A DNA stretch of 64,000 nt from positions 1 to 64,000 of the forward strand of contig NZ_KE387215.1 in NCBI RefSeq assembly GCF_000430725.1, read 5' to 3'. The notes beneath the pieces were generated by a model that was given only the letters and a program-made list of their open reading frames with translations, made no database searches and was not told where the DNA came from. Positions 8,775 through 16,686 of this stretch are shown piece after piece. The stretch is from Azohydromonas australica DSM 1124 (GTDB taxonomy: Bacteria > Pseudomonadota > Gammaproteobacteria > Burkholderiales > Burkholderiaceae_C). The first letter of the stretch is position 1, and each line of letters starts with the position of its first letter. Both the position numbers and the translations under genes were made by a program.

Positions 8775-9101
8775 GTGGCTTTCAACACAAGCGCGGCCCT
8801 GCAGCCGCAGGCCGCTCCAGTCTAGTCCCGGGCAAGGGGGGCTGCCGGCGGGCGCCGTGCGGGCCTGGCGCGGGCGTGGGCAGCCCCCTGGCCGGGCTGG
8901 TGCACGGGTGCAGGCGCAGCGGTCTTGTCATCGGGACAAACCCATGGTGACCACCGGTCCTGGCGCCGTTCTTGTGCCTTCTCAACCAAGCGGTCGTTGC
9001 CGCCGACCCTTTGCCGGAGCGGGTCATGCATCGCCCGCGCGGCGGTTGCACGGGCATCCTCCAAGCCGCGAACACGTCCAGGGATGTGCAGGAGGAATCG
9101 C
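8775..9101. other. Divergent intergenic region between polyamine and mxa operons
   Basis: These 327 bp hold no convincing gene. An in-frame open extension of mxaR reaches back to 8925, but its codons look non-coding (Arg/Ser/Cys-rich) and a good ribosome-binding site, GGAGGA at 9091, serves the ATG at 9102. The only clear structure is the palindrome at 8925-8939. No sigma-70 hexamers stood out. Confidence 0.5.
8925..8939. promoter_or_regulatory. Palindrome TTGTC-N5-GACAA, possible operator
   Basis: A perfect 5-bp inverted repeat TTGTC/GACAA separated by 5 bp lies in the divergent region upstream of both the polyamine operon and mxaR. The size fits a dimeric repressor or activator site. No regulator gene is adjacent, so its owner is unknown. 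Confidence 0.3.
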
Positions 9102-10133
9102 ATGGCGGTGGACCCGGGCTGGCTGGCGGCGCAGCGAGAGCAGGCGCTGGCGATGGAGCGGGAGATTGCGCGCGTGGTGGTGGGGCAGGCGCGCGCGATC
9201 CGGCTGGTGAACATTGCCGTCTTCGCCCGCGGCCACGTGCTGCTTCAGGGCGACGTGGGCGTGGGCAAGACCACGCTGCTGCGCGCCTTCGCGCGCGTGG
9301 TGGGCGGCGCCTTCGCGCGGGTGGAAGGCACCATCGACCTGATGCCCGCGGACCTGCTGTACCACACGCACATCACGGCCGAGGGCCGGCCGGCGGTGGA
9401 CGCGGGGCCGCTGATCGCCCACGGCCCGGAGCTGGCGGTGTTCTTCTTCAACGAGATCAACCGGGCTCGGCCGCAGGTGCACTCGCTGCTGCTGCGCGCC
9501 ATGGCCGAGCGCAGCGTCTCGGCCTTCAACCGCGAGATCGCATTGCCGCACCTGCTGGTGTTCGCCGACCGCAACCGTGTGGAGCGGGAGGAGACCTTCG
9601 AGCTGGCGGTGGCGGCGCGCGACCGCTTCCTGATGGAAGTGACGCTCGACACCCCCGCCAGCGCGGCCGAGCGCGAGGCGCTGGTGTTCGAGCCGCGCTT
9701 TCACGACACCGACGCGCTGGTGGACACGCTGCCCGCAGGGCTGGTGTCGCACCGCGAGCTGGGTGCGTTGTCCGCCGCCCTTCAGAACTACATACAAGCG
9801 TCCCCCGCGCTGCGCCGCTACGCGCTGGCGTTGTGGCGCGCCACCGAGCGGCCGGCGGAAAGCGGGGTGCGGCTGGCGCAGGCGGACGCGCCGGACCTGT
9901 CGCAGCTGGTGCTGGCCGGTGCCAGTCCGCGCGGCATGAGCATGCTGCTGCGCGCCGCGCGCGTGGCGGCCTGGCTGGACGGGCGCGACCACCTGGTGCC
10001 CGAGGACCTGCAGGCCGTGTTCCACGAGGTGCTGGCGCACCGGCTGGTGCTGCAGCCGGTGTACGAGCTGCGCCGCGCGGCGCTGGTGCCGGCGCTGACC
10101 GCCGCCATCCTGCAGGCGGTGCCCGCGCCCTGA
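9102..10133 (+). CDS. mxaR: MoxR-family AAA+ ATPase (MxaR)
   Basis: A 343-residue MoxR ATPase. The Walker A motif is GDVGVGKTT. The Walker B region is FFFNEINRARPQ, with Asn where most MoxR proteins have Asp before the Glu, followed by FADRNRVEREETFE instead of the usual sensor ATQNP. I recall the latter as typical of the MxaR branch. The ATG at 9102 is preceded by GGAGGA. It heads six tightly packed genes in the order of mxaRSACKL, which mature PQQ-dependent methanol dehydrogenase by helping metal insertion in the periplasm. As a general MoxR it would remodel a client together with the VWA proteins encoded downstream. Confidence 0.82.
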   Translation: MAVDPGWLAAQREQALAMEREIARVVVGQARAIRLVNIAVFARGHVLLQGDVGVGKTTLLRAFARVVGGAFARVEGTIDLMPADLLYHTHITAEGRPAVDAGPLIAHGPELAVFFFNEINRARPQVHSLLLRAMAERSVSAFNREIALPHLLVFADRNRVEREETFELAVAARDRFLMEVTLDTPASAAEREALVFEPRFHDTDALVDTLPAGLVSHRELGALSAALQNYIQASPALRRYALALWRATERPAESGVRLAQADAPDLSQLVLAGASPRGMSMLLRAARVAAWLDGRDHLVPEDLQAVFHEVLAHRLVLQPVYELRRAALVPALTAAILQAVPAP

Positions 10134-10139
10134 GCCGCC

Positions 10140-10991
10140 ATGGACGCCACGCCGGCCGAGTTCTTCTACCGGCTGCCCGCGCCGGCGTCGGGCCTGCGTC
10201 CGGGCGCGCATCGCGGGCAGGGCGGCGATGGCGGGCTGGAGTTCCGCGGCCATGCCGACTGGCTGCGCGCGCCGGATGCGCGCCGGCTGGACCTGCGCGC
10301 CACGCTGCGCGATCCCTTCCAGCGCTGGCAGGTGCGCCTGCACAGCCCGCCGCGGGCGCAGACGGTGTGGCTGGTCGCCGACGTCTCGGGCTCCATGGCC
10401 TTCGGCGCGCCGCGGCCCAAGCTGGCGCTGCTGGCGGACTTCGCGTCGAGCCTGGCCTGGTCCGCCTGGCGCACGGGCGATCCCTTCGGCTGCGTGGCCT
10501 GCGACGACCGCGTGCGCGAGGACCTGCTGTGGCCGCCCGCGCACCAGGCCGGTCGGGCGCTGGAACTCGGAGCGCGGCTGCACGCGCTGCAGCCGGTGGG
10601 CCATGGCAGCCGGGCGCTGGCGCAGGCGGCGGCCGTGACGGGACGGGGGCGGGCGCTGCTGTTCCTGGCTTCGGATTTCCACGTGCCGCTGGAGGAGCTG
10701 CGGGGCTGGCTGTCGGCCTTCGCCGCGCACTGGGTGGTGCCGGTGGTGCTGTGGGACCAGCGGGAATTCGAGCCCGGCGGCCGGGCTGGCCTGTTGCCGC
10801 TGGTGGATGCGGAAAGCGGCGAACGCCGCCTGCTGTGGTGGCGGCCCGCCCTGCGCGCGCGCTGGGCCCAGGCGGCACACGAGCGGCGCGAGGCCTTGAA
10901 GGCCGTCTTCGCGCAGGCGCGGCTGCGGCCGCTGTTCATCGAGGAACGCTTCGATGCGGATGCGGTCACGCGGTACTTCGTGCAGGGGTAG
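10140..10991 (+). CDS. mxaS: DUF58 protein (MxaS)
   Basis: A 283-residue cytosolic protein of the DUF58 family, which has a von Willebrand A-like fold. The N-terminal ASGLRPGAHRGQGGDGGLEF and FRGHADWLRAPDARRLDLRA segments match MxaS and other DUF58 partners of MoxR ATPases. The VADVSGSMAFG stretch carries a D-x-S-x-S metal-site motif. It starts 6 bp after mxaR. It probably links the ATPase to the membrane-bound VWA proteins MxaC and MxaL. No signal peptide or membrane segment was seen. Confidence 0.8.
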   Translation: MDATPAEFFYRLPAPASGLRPGAHRGQGGDGGLEFRGHADWLRAPDARRLDLRATLRDPFQRWQVRLHSPPRAQTVWLVADVSGSMAFGAPRPKLALLADFASSLAWSAWRTGDPFGCVACDDRVREDLLWPPAHQAGRALELGARLHALQPVGHGSRALAQAAAVTGRGRALLFLASDFHVPLEELRGWLSAFAAHWVVPVVLWDQREFEPGGRAGLLPLVDAESGERRLLWWRPALRARWAQAAHERREALKAVFAQARLRPLFIEERFDADAVTRYFVQG

Positions 10992-11085
10992 GAAGCGCCT
11001 GGTAGGGCTTGCAGGCCGAAGCCCAGGTGCCTTCATTCATAAGCAGGAGCACGGCTGCGGGCCGCGCCGATGGAGTGCCTCGACC

Positions 11086-11128
11086 CTCACCCCAGCCCCT
11101 CTCCCGCAGAGCCGGCAAGGGGAGGCTG
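11086..11128. repeat. Interspersed palindromic repeat fragment
   Basis: The stretch CCTCACCCCAGCCCCTCTCC followed shortly by a GC-rich partial complement (GGCAAGGGGAGG) is a short intergenic repeat of a type widespread in high-GC proteobacteria. It sits in the 160-bp gap between mxaS and mxaA, the only sizeable gap in the operon, and could fold into a hairpin that tempers downstream expression. Confidence 0.5.
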
Positions 11129-11151
11129 ATGCCGCGGTAAGCGAGAGCCGG

Positions 11152-12096
11152 ATGGTTCGCCGGCAGGAAAGCCACCCGCTTCGGGAACCGGTGGCGTTGA
11201 TGGTTTCCGTGTTTCTCGTGTCCACGCTGGCGCTGATGGCCGGCCCCGCCAGCGCCCAAGCCGTACAGCTGCGCGAGCTGGAACCCCGCCGCTTCGGCTA
11301 CCAGATCGGCGACCTCGTGGAGCGGCGCGCCGAGGTGGACCTGCCCACCGGCCTGCGTCTGGACAGGGAGTCGCTGCCCACCCCGCGCCCTGGCGCCTCG
11401 ATGGAGCTGCGCGAGGCGCGCTGGGAGCCGTCCCCGTGGTGGCGGCCCGGCGGCAGCGCCACGCTCCTGCTGCGCTACCAGGTGCTGCGCTCGCCCGGCA
11501 CGCCGCAGCTGCTGGACCTGCCGCCGGTGGCGCTGCGCTTCGTCGGCGGCGCCCGCCCGCAGGAGGTGCGGCTGGACGGATTGCCCATCTTGGTGAGCCC
11601 GCTGGTTCCCGAGCCGCCGCCGGAGCGCCGGGGCCTGGGCGCCCTGCAGCCCGACCTGCCGCCGCCGCTCATCGACACCCACGCGCTGCGCTCCCGGCTC
11701 GTGGTGGAGGCACTGATCGCCGTGCTGGCCGGCGCGGTGCTGCTGGGAAGCGTGCTGGGCTGGCCGTGGCGGCGGCGTCCGAAACCCTTCGACGTCGCCT
11801 GGCGGCAGATGCGCCGGCTGCCCGAGCCGGCCAGCGCGGTGCACTGGCGCCAGGCGATGACGGCGCTGCACCAGGCGCTGGACCTGAGCGCCGGCGAGGC
11901 GCTGTTCGCGCCGGGGCTGGATGCCTTCCTGGCACGCCGGCCGGCCTTTGCGCCGCTGCGTCCGGAGCTGGAGCGCTTCTTCGAGCTGTCGCGCCGCACC
12001 TTCTTCGCGCCGGGTGGCGAGGCCATCCCGGAGCTGGGCTGGCTCAAGGCGCTGTGCCGGTTGGCCCGGCAGCTGGAACGGGAGAGTGGGCGATGA
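11152..12096 (+). CDS. mxaA: MxaA-like membrane protein of the mxa cluster
   Basis: A 314-residue protein. A basic N-terminus and hydrophobic run ending PASAQA (about 35-40) form a signal peptide. A periplasmic beta-rich part follows, then one transmembrane helix (LVVEALIAVLAGAVLLGSVL), then a cytosolic tail with FDVAWRQMRRLP and the FFELSRRTFFAPGG motif that I recognise from MxaA. MxaA is needed for calcium insertion into methanol dehydrogenase. An alternative start is the ATG at 11200, which would shorten the signal peptide. The reading frame also extends upstream through the repeat at 11086-11128, which argues against an earlier start. The stop overlaps the next ATG. Confidence 0.75.
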   Translation: MVRRQESHPLREPVALMVSVFLVSTLALMAGPASAQAVQLRELEPRRFGYQIGDLVERRAEVDLPTGLRLDRESLPTPRPGASMELREARWEPSPWWRPGGSATLLLRYQVLRSPGTPQLLDLPPVALRFVGGARPQEVRLDGLPILVSPLVPEPPPERRGLGALQPDLPPPLIDTHALRSRLVVEALIAVLAGAVLLGSVLGWPWRRRPKPFDVAWRQMRRLPEPASAVHWRQAMTALHQALDLSAGEALFAPGLDAFLARRPAFAPLRPELERFFELSRRTFFAPGGEAIPELGWLKALCRLARQLERESGR

Positions 12097-13112
12097 CGTT
12101 GGCCCAGCCGCTGTGGTTGCTGCTGCTGCCGCTGGCGCTGCTGCCCTGGCGCCGCGGCGCCGAAGTGCCGGTGCTGCACGGCGCGCTGGCGCTGTTGCCG
12201 CCCGATCCGGCCGGCCGGCTGCTGTCGCTGCTGCTGCGCGCGCTCGGCTCCCTGGCGATTGCCGCGCTGGTGCTGGCGCTGGCCGGGCCGCGGCTGGCCG
12301 AGCGCGTGGTGCAGCGCGTGGGCCGCGGTGCCGAGATCGTGCTGCTGCTGGACCGCAGCGGGAGCATGGACCAGAGCTTCGGCAGCGCGCGCAACGGCGG
12401 GGGCGAGGCGGCGCGGGGCGGTGGGCTGGCGGCCCAGGCGCGGGGCCGCGCCAAGAGCGGCGTCGCGCGCGAGGTGCTGTCGGGCTTCGTGGCCCAGCGA
12501 CCGAACGACCGCTTCGCGCTGGTGGCCTTCAGCTCCGCGCCCATGCCGGTGCTGGACTTCACGCAGCGCACGGAGGCGGTGCTGGCCGCCATCGCCGCCG
12601 GTGCGGTCGGGCGCGGGCTGGGAGAAACGGACATCGGGCGCGGCGTGCTGGCGGCGCTGGACCACTTCGATCAGCGGCCCTTTGCCGGCGCGCGCATCGT
12701 GATGCTGGTGTCCGACGGCGGCGACCACCTGGAGCCGGCCATGCGCGAGCGCATCACGCAGCGCATGCGGCGCGACCGCGTATCGCTCTACTGGCTGTAC
12801 CTGCGCTCGGCCGGCAGCCCGGGCCTGTTGCCGCCGCCGGGCAGCGACCCCGAGGCGGCGTCCAACGTGCCGGAGGTGTTCCTGCACCGTTATTTCGGCA
12901 CGCTGGGCCCGCAGTACCACGCTTACGAGATCGAGGACCCGGCGGCGTTGCAGCGCGCGGTGGCGGACGTGGGCCGCCTGGCCGACTTGCCCAGCGCCTT
13001 CGAGGAGCGGCTGCCGCCGCGACCGCTGGACGGTGCCTGCCTGGCCGTGGCGCTGGGGAGCTGCCTGTTGCTGTGGGGGGCGCAATGCGTACAGCGCACA
13101 CGTTGGGCCTGA
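12093..13112 (+). CDS. mxaC: VWA-domain membrane protein (MxaC)
   Basis: A 339-residue protein with a hydrophobic N-terminus (about residues 3-18), a second membrane segment (LLRALGSLAIAALVLALAGP), a von Willebrand A domain and a C-terminal hydrophobic segment. The metal-ion-dependent adhesion motif is LLLDRSGSMDQS, and the later TVxDG-like loop appears as LVSDGGDHLE. This topology is that of MxaC/BatA-type proteins, whose VWA domain faces the periplasm or cytosol depending on the group. Start ATG overlaps the mxaA stop (ATGA). An insert rich in Gly, Ala and Arg (about 95-120) follows the metal motif. Confidence 0.8.
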   Translation: MTLAQPLWLLLLPLALLPWRRGAEVPVLHGALALLPPDPAGRLLSLLLRALGSLAIAALVLALAGPRLAERVVQRVGRGAEIVLLLDRSGSMDQSFGSARNGGGEAARGGGLAAQARGRAKSGVAREVLSGFVAQRPNDRFALVAFSSAPMPVLDFTQRTEAVLAAIAAGAVGRGLGETDIGRGVLAALDHFDQRPFAGARIVMLVSDGGDHLEPAMRERITQRMRRDRVSLYWLYLRSAGSPGLLPPPGSDPEAASNVPEVFLHRYFGTLGPQYHAYEIEDPAALQRAVADVGRLADLPSAFEERLPPRPLDGACLAVALGSCLLLWGAQCVQRTRWA

Positions 13113-13672
13113 GCCGCCGCGCGGGGCGGCATGTCCTGGGGGTGCTGCTCGTGGCGGCACTGGGGGCGCTGGCGTGGGACGGGCTGGCGCTCAGGCGTTC
13201 ACAAGGCTGGAACACGGTGATCGCGCAGCGGCAGGCCCTGGCCGTGGCCGGCGCGCAGGCGGCCAGCGCCCCGCAGGCGCTGCCGGCCGAGCTGCGCTTC
13301 GCCGTCGCGAGCGAACAGGCGACCGCCGGCAACGACGCGGCGGCACTGGATGCCTGGCGCGCGCTGCAGTCCGGCACGCCGCTCGGCCGCGCCGCGCGTT
13401 TCAATGCCGCCAACGCGCTGCTGCGCGAGGCCGGGCGGCTGCGCGCGGGGGAACAGCCCGGGCAAGCCATCGCGCTGGTCGAGCTGGCCAAGGAGAACTA
13501 CCGCGAGCTGCTGCGCCAGGACCCGGGCCACTGGGCCGCCCGCTACAACCTGGAGCGCGCCCAGCGCCTGCAGCCCGACGGCGACGAGGCCGAAACCGCG
13601 CCCGCCGCAGCACCGCGGGACGCGGAGCGCGCTCCGACCACGGCGCGCGGCGTGGCGCAGGGGCTGCCGTGA
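13085..13672 (+). CDS. mxaK: MxaK-like membrane-anchored protein
   Basis: A 195-residue protein with a single N-terminal transmembrane helix (HVLGVLLVAALGALAW) and a helical body resembling one or two TPR-like repeats (ALDAWRALQ, RFNAANALLREAG, ENYRELLRQDPGHWAARYNL). Size, position and features fit MxaK, a poorly understood partner in methanol dehydrogenase maturation. The start at 13085 lies inside the end of mxaC (28-bp overlap), indicating coupling. Sequence conservation in this family is low, so assignment leans on gene order. Confidence 0.7.
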   Translation: MRTAHTLGLSRRAGRHVLGVLLVAALGALAWDGLALRRSQGWNTVIAQRQALAVAGAQAASAPQALPAELRFAVASEQATAGNDAAALDAWRALQSGTPLGRAARFNAANALLREAGRLRAGEQPGQAIALVELAKENYRELLRQDPGHWAARYNLERAQRLQPDGDEAETAPAAAPRDAERAPTTARGVAQGLP

Positions 13673-14664
13673 GCGGGGGCCGGTTTGCCGTCCTGGCGGC
13701 GCTGCGCCGAGTCCTGGCCGGGTCGCGGGGGCGCCGGGCGCTGCTGCCAGCCGCCATCGGGCTGCTGGCGCTGGCGCTGGCCGATCCGCAGCTGCCGCTG
13801 GTGCGCGCGCAGGTGGAATCGGTGGTGGTGCTGGACATCACGCAGAGCATGGACGTGGCGGACGTGCAGTTGCAGGGCCGCAGCGTCTCGCGGCTGGCGT
13901 TGGCACGAGACGCGCTGCACGAGACGCTGGAGCGGCTGCCCTGTGGCTCGCGCATCGGGCTGGGCGTGTTCACCGAGCACCGCAGCGTGCTGCTGCTGGC
14001 GCCGCTGGAGGTGTGCGCGAACCTGCAGGAGCTGCGCGGCGCGCTGGCGCGCATCGACGGCCGCATGGCGTGGAGCGGCAACAGCGAGGTGGCCAAGGGA
14101 CTCAACAGCGCGCTGCGCCTGGTGCGCGCGCTGCCCGACGTGCCTTCCCTAGTCTTCGTCACCGACGGCCACGAGGCGCCGCCGCTGAACCCGCGCTACC
14201 GCCCGCCCATGGACGGTACCGACCGCGCCTCGGGCTGGTTAGTGGGCGTGGGCGGGCTGGCGCCAGTGCCCATCCCGCGCAGCGATCCCGAGGGCCGGCC
14301 GCTGGGCTTCTGGGGCGCGCGCGAGGTGCTGCAGGTCGAGCTCTACAGCCAGGGCCGCGGGGGGAGCGTGCAAGGCGAGCGCATGGTGGAGGACCCCGCC
14401 GGCCCCGCGCCGCCCGACCTGGGCGCCACGCCGGGGCGCGAGCACCTGTCCGCCCTGCGCGAGCCCTACCTACAGCGTCTGGCCCAGGAGACCGGCCTGC
14501 GCTATGCCCGGCTGCAGCCGGGCACGCCACTGTTGGGGCTGCTGCGGGACCCCGCGCTGGCGCAGCCGCGGCGCCAGCCGGTGCCGTTGCGCCCGCTACT
14601 GGTCGTGTTCGCGCTGGCGCTATTGGCGCTGCGGCATGCGGGCCGGCAGCGGCTGGGGAGCTGA
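13669..14664 (+). CDS. mxaL: VWA-domain protein (MxaL)
   Basis: A 331-residue protein beginning at a GTG that overlaps the mxaK stop (GTGA). It has an N-terminal membrane helix (LLPAAIGLLALALADP), a VWA domain with the metal-site variant LDITQSMDVADVQ (Thr for the usual first Ser), and TDGHEAPP as the second metal loop. A C-terminal hydrophobic segment precedes the stop. This is the MxaL pattern. In the related BatB proteins the motif is D-x-S-x-S, so the DITQS form supports the Mxa assignment. It closes the cluster; a 489-bp gap follows. Confidence 0.77.
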   Translation: MSGGRFAVLAALRRVLAGSRGRRALLPAAIGLLALALADPQLPLVRAQVESVVVLDITQSMDVADVQLQGRSVSRLALARDALHETLERLPCGSRIGLGVFTEHRSVLLLAPLEVCANLQELRGALARIDGRMAWSGNSEVAKGLNSALRLVRALPDVPSLVFVTDGHEAPPLNPRYRPPMDGTDRASGWLVGVGGLAPVPIPRSDPEGRPLGFWGAREVLQVELYSQGRGGSVQGERMVEDPAGPAPPDLGATPGREHLSALREPYLQRLAQETGLRYARLQPGTPLLGLLRDPALAQPRRQPVPLRPLLVVFALALLALRHAGRQRLGS

Positions 14665-14695
14665 TTCCGCTTCATCTGCAGCACTGAGAAGTGCC

Positions 14696-14769
14696 CGCTC
14701 GGGTTGAGCCTGTCGAAGCCCCTGGCACGGCGGGTCGGCAGGTCCTTCAGCCAGCTCAGGACGAACGGT
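14696..14769. repeat. Intergenic inverted repeat (GAGCCTGTCGAAG type)
   Basis: The left arm contains TTGAGCCTGTCGAAG and the right arm, about 25 bp later, a diverged complement (CCTTCAGCCAGCTCAGGACG). This is a mobile-type palindromic repeat common between genes in Burkholderiales and Xanthomonadales. It could act as a terminator for the mxa operon, but no T-run follows. The rest of 14665-15153 is aceA leader (see the operator entries); no gene is seen there. Confidence 0.6.
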
Positions 14770-14937
14770 GCGCTTTCATGGGCGACTTGAAGGTCAATGA
14801 GCCGGATCGGACGCCCGGTCTGCGTTCAGTTCGGTCAGTCCCTGCGCAACCACCTGGTTGAGTGCGCTCCGGGTTGCTGGGGATGCGGGCCGCAGCGGTC
14901 TGTGCTTGAGGTCTTCTTCGCACGGTGAAAAATGGCG

Positions 14938-15015
14938 TTTCGCATCGTGAGATCCTGATTTTTCGCGGCGCAGCAATTTTTCTCATTACGGAAAACAACA
15001 TTCCGCATTGCGAGA
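14938..15015. promoter_or_regulatory. Repeated TTYCGCATYGYGAGA sites upstream of aceA
   Basis: Two direct copies of a 15-bp motif lie at 14938-14952 (TTTCGCATCGTGAGA) and 15001-15015 (TTCCGCATTGCGAGA), 12 of 15 identical and 63 bp apart. Just before the second, CGGAA at 14990-14994 faces TTCCG at 15001-15005 as an inverted pair. IclR-family regulators often use CGGAA/TTCCG-type arms and commonly control glyoxylate-shunt genes, so this is a plausible but unproven activator or repressor site set. Confidence 0.4.
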
Positions 15016-15056
15016 GTGTTTTTGCAAGTGCTTGATTCCTATGAAGAAAAAAATCT

Positions 15057-15079
15057 GTCTTATATAAGACATAAGTCTT
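15057..15079. promoter_or_regulatory. Triple alternating half-site operator before aceA
   Basis: Three half-sites GTCTT (15057-15061), AAGAC (15066-15070) and GTCTT (15075-15079) alternate in orientation with exactly 4 bp between them, giving a perfect 14-bp palindrome GTCTTATATAAGAC overlapping a second 14-bp inverted repeat. The centre is TATA-rich and may also contain the promoter -10. It lies 75 bp before the aceA start codon. The geometry indicates cooperative binding of a dimeric regulator; the protein is not encoded in the window. Confidence 0.55.
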
Positions 15080-15153
15080 CTGTCCGGGGCCTTGCGCCTT
15101 TAGGCTTTAGCCATCGATTCCCCACTTGCATCTCACCCCTGAAGGAGTACCTG

Positions 15154-16470
15154 ATGAGCCAACTGACCCGCGAACAGCAGATCGCCGCCCTGGAGAAGGA
15201 CTGGGCTGAGAACCCCCGTTGGAAGCTCGTGAAGCGTGGCTACAGCGCCGCCGACGTGGTGCGTCTGCGCGGCAGCCTGCAGCCCGAGTACACGCTGGCC
15301 CAGCGCGGTGCCGAGAAGCTGTGGGAGAAGGTCAACGGCGGCGCCAAGAAGGGCTACGTGAACGCTTTCGGCGCGATCACCGCCGGCCAGGCGATGCAGC
15401 AGGCCAAGGCTGGCCTGGAAGCCGTGTACCTGTCGGGCTGGCAAGTCGCCGCCGACGGCAACACCTCCGAGACGATGTACCCGGACCAGTCGCTGTACGC
15501 CTACGACTCGGTGCCGACGATGGTTCGCCGCATCAACAACACCTTCAAGCGTGCCGACGAGATCCAGTGGTCGCGTGGCATCAACCCCGGCGACGAAGGT
15601 TTCGTGGACTACTTCCTGCCCATCGTGGCGGACGCTGAAGCCGGCTTCGGCGGCGTGCTCAACGCCTTCGAGCTGATGAAGAACATGATTGCCGCTGGCG
15701 CCGCCGGCGTGCACTTCGAAGACCAGCTGGCCGCCGTGAAGAAGTGCGGCCACATGGGCGGCAAGGTGCTGGTGCCGACCCGCGAAGCCGTCGAGAAGCT
15801 GATCGCCGCTCGCTTCGCCGCCGACGTGATGGGCGTGCCCACCATCGTGCTGGCCCGTACCGACGCCGAAGCCGCCAACCTGCTGACCAGCGATTGCGAC
15901 GACAACGACAAGCCCTTCGTCACCGGCGAGCGCACGCAGGAAGGCTTCTACCGCGTCAAGAACGGCCTGGAGCAGGCCATCAGCCGCGGCGTGGCCTACG
16001 CGCCCTACGCCGACCTGGTGTGGTGCGAGACCGGCGTGCCCGACATCGGCTTCGCCCGCGAGTTCGCGCAGGCCGTGCACGCCGCCTGCCCGGGCAAGCT
16101 GCTGAGCTACAACTGCTCGCCTTCCTTCAACTGGAGGAAGAACCTGGACGACAAGCAGATCGCCGCGTTCCAGGAAGAGCTGTCCGCGCTGGGCTACAAG
16201 TACCAGTTCATCACGCTGGCTGGTATCCACATCAACTGGTACAACACCTTCCAGTTCGCCCATGCCTATGCCCGCGGCGAAGGCATGAAGCACTACGTCA
16301 ACATGGTGCAGGAGCCCGAGTTCCAGGCGCGCGAGCAGGGCTACACCTTCGTGTCGCACCAGCAGGAAGTCGGCGCCGGCTACTTCGACGACGTGACGAC
16401 CGTGATCCAGGGCGGCTCCTCCAGCGTCAAGGCGCTGACCGGTTCCACCGAGGAAGAGCAGTTCCACTGA
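15154..16470 (+). CDS. aceA: Isocitrate lyase
   Basis: A 438-residue isocitrate lyase, the first enzyme of the glyoxylate shunt, splitting isocitrate to succinate and glyoxylate in the cytosol. The catalytic KKCGH signature is at about 196-200, preceded by the Mg-binding region VHFEDQ, with [10 protein letters not shown] later in the fold. The ATG at 15154 follows GAAGGAG at 15141; the frame stays open upstream to 15016 but that stretch is leader with regulatory palindromes. Codon choice is strongly biased, as in highly expressed genes. It is needed for growth on acetate, fatty acids or acetyl-CoA-yielding aromatics such as the benzoate handled further along. Confidence 0.97.
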   Translation: MSQLTREQQIAALEKDWAENPRWKLVKRGYSAADVVRLRGSLQPEYTLAQRGAEKLWEKVNGGAKKGYVNAFGAITAGQAMQQAKAGLEAVYLSGWQVAADGNTSETMYPDQSLYAYDSVPTMVRRINNTFKRADEIQWSRGINPGDEGFVDYFLPIVADAEAGFGGVLNAFELMKNMIAAGAAGVHFEDQLAAVKKCGHMGGKVLVPTREAVEKLIAARFAADVMGVPTIVLARTDAEAANLLTSDCDDNDKPFVTGERTQEGFYRVKNGLEQAISRGVAYAPYADLVWCETGVPDIGFAREFAQAVHAACPGKLLSYNCSPSFNWRKNLDDKQIAAFQEELSALGYKYQFITLAGIHINWYNTFQFAHAYARGEGMKHYVNMVQEPEFQAREQGYTFVSHQQEVGAGYFDDVTTVIQGGSSSVKALTGSTEEEQFH

Positions 16471-16567
16471 TCAACCAGATCCACTGAGCCTGTGCGTGGG
16501 GTGCGGGCCGCCGGCGAATCCAAGCCGGCTCTTCAGTGAGACATGCGGCGGCAACCCTGCCGCATGC

Positions 16568-16600
16568 AGCCCGACGGCTCAAACGGCCGTCGGGCTTTTT
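16568..16600 (+). terminator. Rho-independent terminator of aceA
   Basis: A perfect 11-bp stem AGCCCGACGGC / GCCGTCGGGCT with a 7-base loop is followed directly by five T. It lies 98 bp after the aceA stop. A second, smaller hairpin (CATGCGGC...GCCGCATG, about 16542-16567) abuts it upstream. Confidence 0.9.
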
Positions 16601-16686
16601 GCTTTTGGGGCTGCCGGAGCTGCTGATCGGGCAGGGCAGGGCGCGCGGGCATACTCGCCGCCCGTTGCCACCCGGACCGTCGTCGC

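Noticed and set aside
9102-14664. Reading the MoxR-DUF58-VWA genes as a Bat aerotolerance operon
   Set aside because: No BatD-like oxygen-tolerance protein with repeated beta domains is present. The MxaA C-terminal motif, the small MxaK-like gene and the DITQSM motif fit mxaRSACKL better.
15016-15153. N-terminal extension of isocitrate lyase from an upstream in-frame start
   Set aside because: The stretch holds regulatory palindromes, lacks family similarity, and a good ribosome-binding site serves the ATG at 15154.
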